In this document: in pieces, positions 4,087 to 5,187 of the stretch | Layout: every line of letters begins with the position of its first letter | How positions within the stretch are numbered: the first letter of the stretch is position 1 | NCBI GenBank assembly: GCA_045598065.1 | Contig: JAZLLJ010000014.1 | Location: 1 to 5,187 of the forward strand | DNA length: 5,187 bases | Reading direction: 5' to 3' | DNA from: RGIG426 sp045598065 | GTDB taxonomy: Bacteria > Bacillota > Clostridia > Oscillospirales > Acutalibacteraceae | Program-made: the position numbers and the translations under genes | The notes under the pieces: model-generated | What the model was told of the DNA's origin: nothing | The model's input: only the letters and a program-made list of their open reading frames with translations | The model's database searches: none

Positions 4087-5187
4087 ATGGCTTCTATCAA
4101 CACAATGTCCGCCGCCGCTCTCGAAGCGCGGTATGCAGAACTCAAAACCGAATACACTGCCTTTTGCGAAAAAGGACTACATCTCGATATGTCCCGCGGC
4201 AAACCGGGCGCGGATCTTTTGAAACTCGCGCCGGGACTGCTCGACTGCGTAAGCGAGCAAAGCGGCTATCTCGCCGAAAACGGCTTTGATACCCGCAACT
4301 ACGGTATTTTGGACGGTATCCCCGAAGCCAAAAAACTGTTTGCCGATATTTTCGGCGTGTCCCCCGACAACGTCATTGTCGGCGGCAGCTCGAGCCTTAA
4401 TCTCATGTTTGATTATATCGCCACCGCGTACGCCAAAGGCATTTGCGGCGCGGATCCGTGGGTGAAGCAGGGCGCGTGCAAGTTCCTCTGCCCCGTTCCC
4501 GGTTACGACCGCCACTTTGCCGTCACCGAATATTTCGGCCTCGAAATGATCAACGTTCCGCTCGTGGACGGCGGCCCGGATATGGATCTTGTAGAAGAAC
4601 TCGTCAAAGATCCGCTCGTGAAAGGTATGTGGTGCGTGCCGATGTACGCAAACCCCACCGGCCTTACCTATACGGACGAAACGGTGCGCCGCTTAGCCGC
4701 GCTCAAGCCTGCGGCAGAGGATTTCCGCATTATGTGGGACAACGCTTATTGCCTGCACCATCTGAGCGATGACCAGGATACGCTGCTCAACATTTTTGAT
4801 GCCGCCAAAGAAACCGGCAACGAGGATATCGTCGTGTCGTTTACCTCGACTTCCAAAGTCAGCTTCCCCGGCAGCGGTGTCGCCGCGATTGCCGCTTCCG
4901 CGAAAAATATTGCGGATATCAAAAAACGTATGACCGTGCAGACCATCGGTTTTGATAAGATCAATATGCTCCGCCACGTGCGCTATTTCAAAAACCTCGA
5001 CGGCATCAAAGAGCAAATGAAACTCCGTGCGGATGTGCTTCGCCCGAAATTCGAAACCGTCCTGCGCCTGCTTGATGAGCGGCTCGGCGGCAAAGACGTT
5101 GCCGAATGGACCAACCCGCGCGGCGGTTATTTCATCTGTGTCGATTTGTGCGACGGCTGCGCTACGCGCGTGGCAACCCTCATGAAA
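4087..5187 (+). CDS. PLP-dependent class I aminotransferase, aspartate aminotransferase type Ic / MocR-like (3' truncated by window)
   Basis: The reading frame is open from ATG 4087 to the window end (367 residues) with no stop. Members of this group are usually about 420-430 residues, so some 55-65 are probably missing. They are cytosolic enzymes that move the amino group between aspartate (or a similar amino acid) and 2-oxoglutarate using pyridoxal phosphate. Visible landmarks are LDMSRGKPG (33-41), the group's typical N-terminal substrate-site motif; NYGILDGIPEAK (71-82); GGSSSLNLMFD (99-109), the cofactor phosphate cup; YANPTG (187-192) with the conserved Asn189; WDNAY (217-221) with Asp218, which contacts the pyridine nitrogen; STSK (254-257), with Lys257 as the probable Schiff-base lysine; and NPRGGYF (343-349). 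The substrate is inferred from the group, as other amino acids are possible. It follows the 5S unit and has its own promoter and an AGGGGG ribosome site, so it need not be functionally linked to the wall genes. Confidence 0.92.
   Translation, partial: MASINTMSAAALEARYAELKTEYTAFCEKGLHLDMSRGKPGADLLKLAPGLLDCVSEQSGYLAENGFDTRNYGILDGIPEAKKLFADIFGVSPDNVIVGGSSSLNLMFDYIATAYAKGICGADPWVKQGACKFLCPVPGYDRHFAVTEYFGLEMINVPLVDGGPDMDLVEELVKDPLVKGMWCVPMYANPTGLTYTDETVRRLAALKPAAEDFRIMWDNAYCLHHLSDDQDTLLNIFDAAKETGNEDIVVSFTSTSKVSFPGSGVAAIAASAKNIADIKKRMTVQTIGFDKINMLRHVRYFKNLDGIKEQMKLRADVLRPKFETVLRLLDERLGGKDVAEWTNPRGGYFICVDLCDGCATRVATLMK

Noticed and set aside
4177..5016. Minus-strand open frames under the aminotransferase (4177-4515, 4693-5016) and plus-strand frames 4047-4289 and 4443-4772
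   Set aside because: All overlap the motif-rich aminotransferase frame and have no family features or ribosome sites.

Overview
The window looks like a chromosomal segment of a Gram-positive member of Clostridia, most likely an Oscillospiraceae/Ruminococcaceae-type gut Firmicute. This rests on the 5S rRNA, a SpoIID/LytB-domain protein next to a DacF-like carboxypeptidase, AGGAGG-type ribosome sites, sigma-A-type promoters and moderate GC with GC-rich codon use. The assignment is an inference from gene content; there is no 16S sequence here. I see no phage, transposase, CRISPR or defence genes.

Layout. Bases 1-172 hold no gene. They carry a large imperfect inverted repeat (13-121) that runs into a perfect palindrome (112-139), just beyond the 3' end of the first gene. 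On the minus strand (173-1396) is a 407-residue multi-spanning membrane protein that I do not recognise. It ends in a cytosol-sized, extremely acidic tail containing a 39-bp tandem duplication. It diverges, across 74 bp, from a SpoIID/LytB-domain protein (1471-2535). Next on the plus strand, with its own promoter, is a membrane-anchored D-alanyl-D-alanine carboxypeptidase of the PBP5/DacF type (2609-3700), closed by a hairpin terminator.

Bases 3746-3984 form a self-contained 5S rRNA unit: phased A-tracts, a TTGACA/TAAAGT promoter, a leader hairpin, a 116-nt 5S gene and a strong UNCG-capped terminator. The last gene (4087 to the window end, 3' truncated) is a PLP-dependent class I aminotransferase of the aspartate aminotransferase type Ic / MocR-like group. 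It has its own promoter and a palindrome over its ribosome site.

How the genes work together. The SpoIID-like protein (glycan-strand cleavage) and the carboxypeptidase (stem-peptide trimming) are a plausible cell-wall remodelling pair. No terminator is visible between them, so read-through could join them. The divergent membrane protein shares their upstream control region but has no assignable function. The 5S unit and the aminotransferase look like independent transcription units. I found no convincing new multi-gene system. The least ordinary items are the foldback repeat, the acidic-tailed membrane protein, motif departures in both wall enzymes, and the stand-alone 5S.
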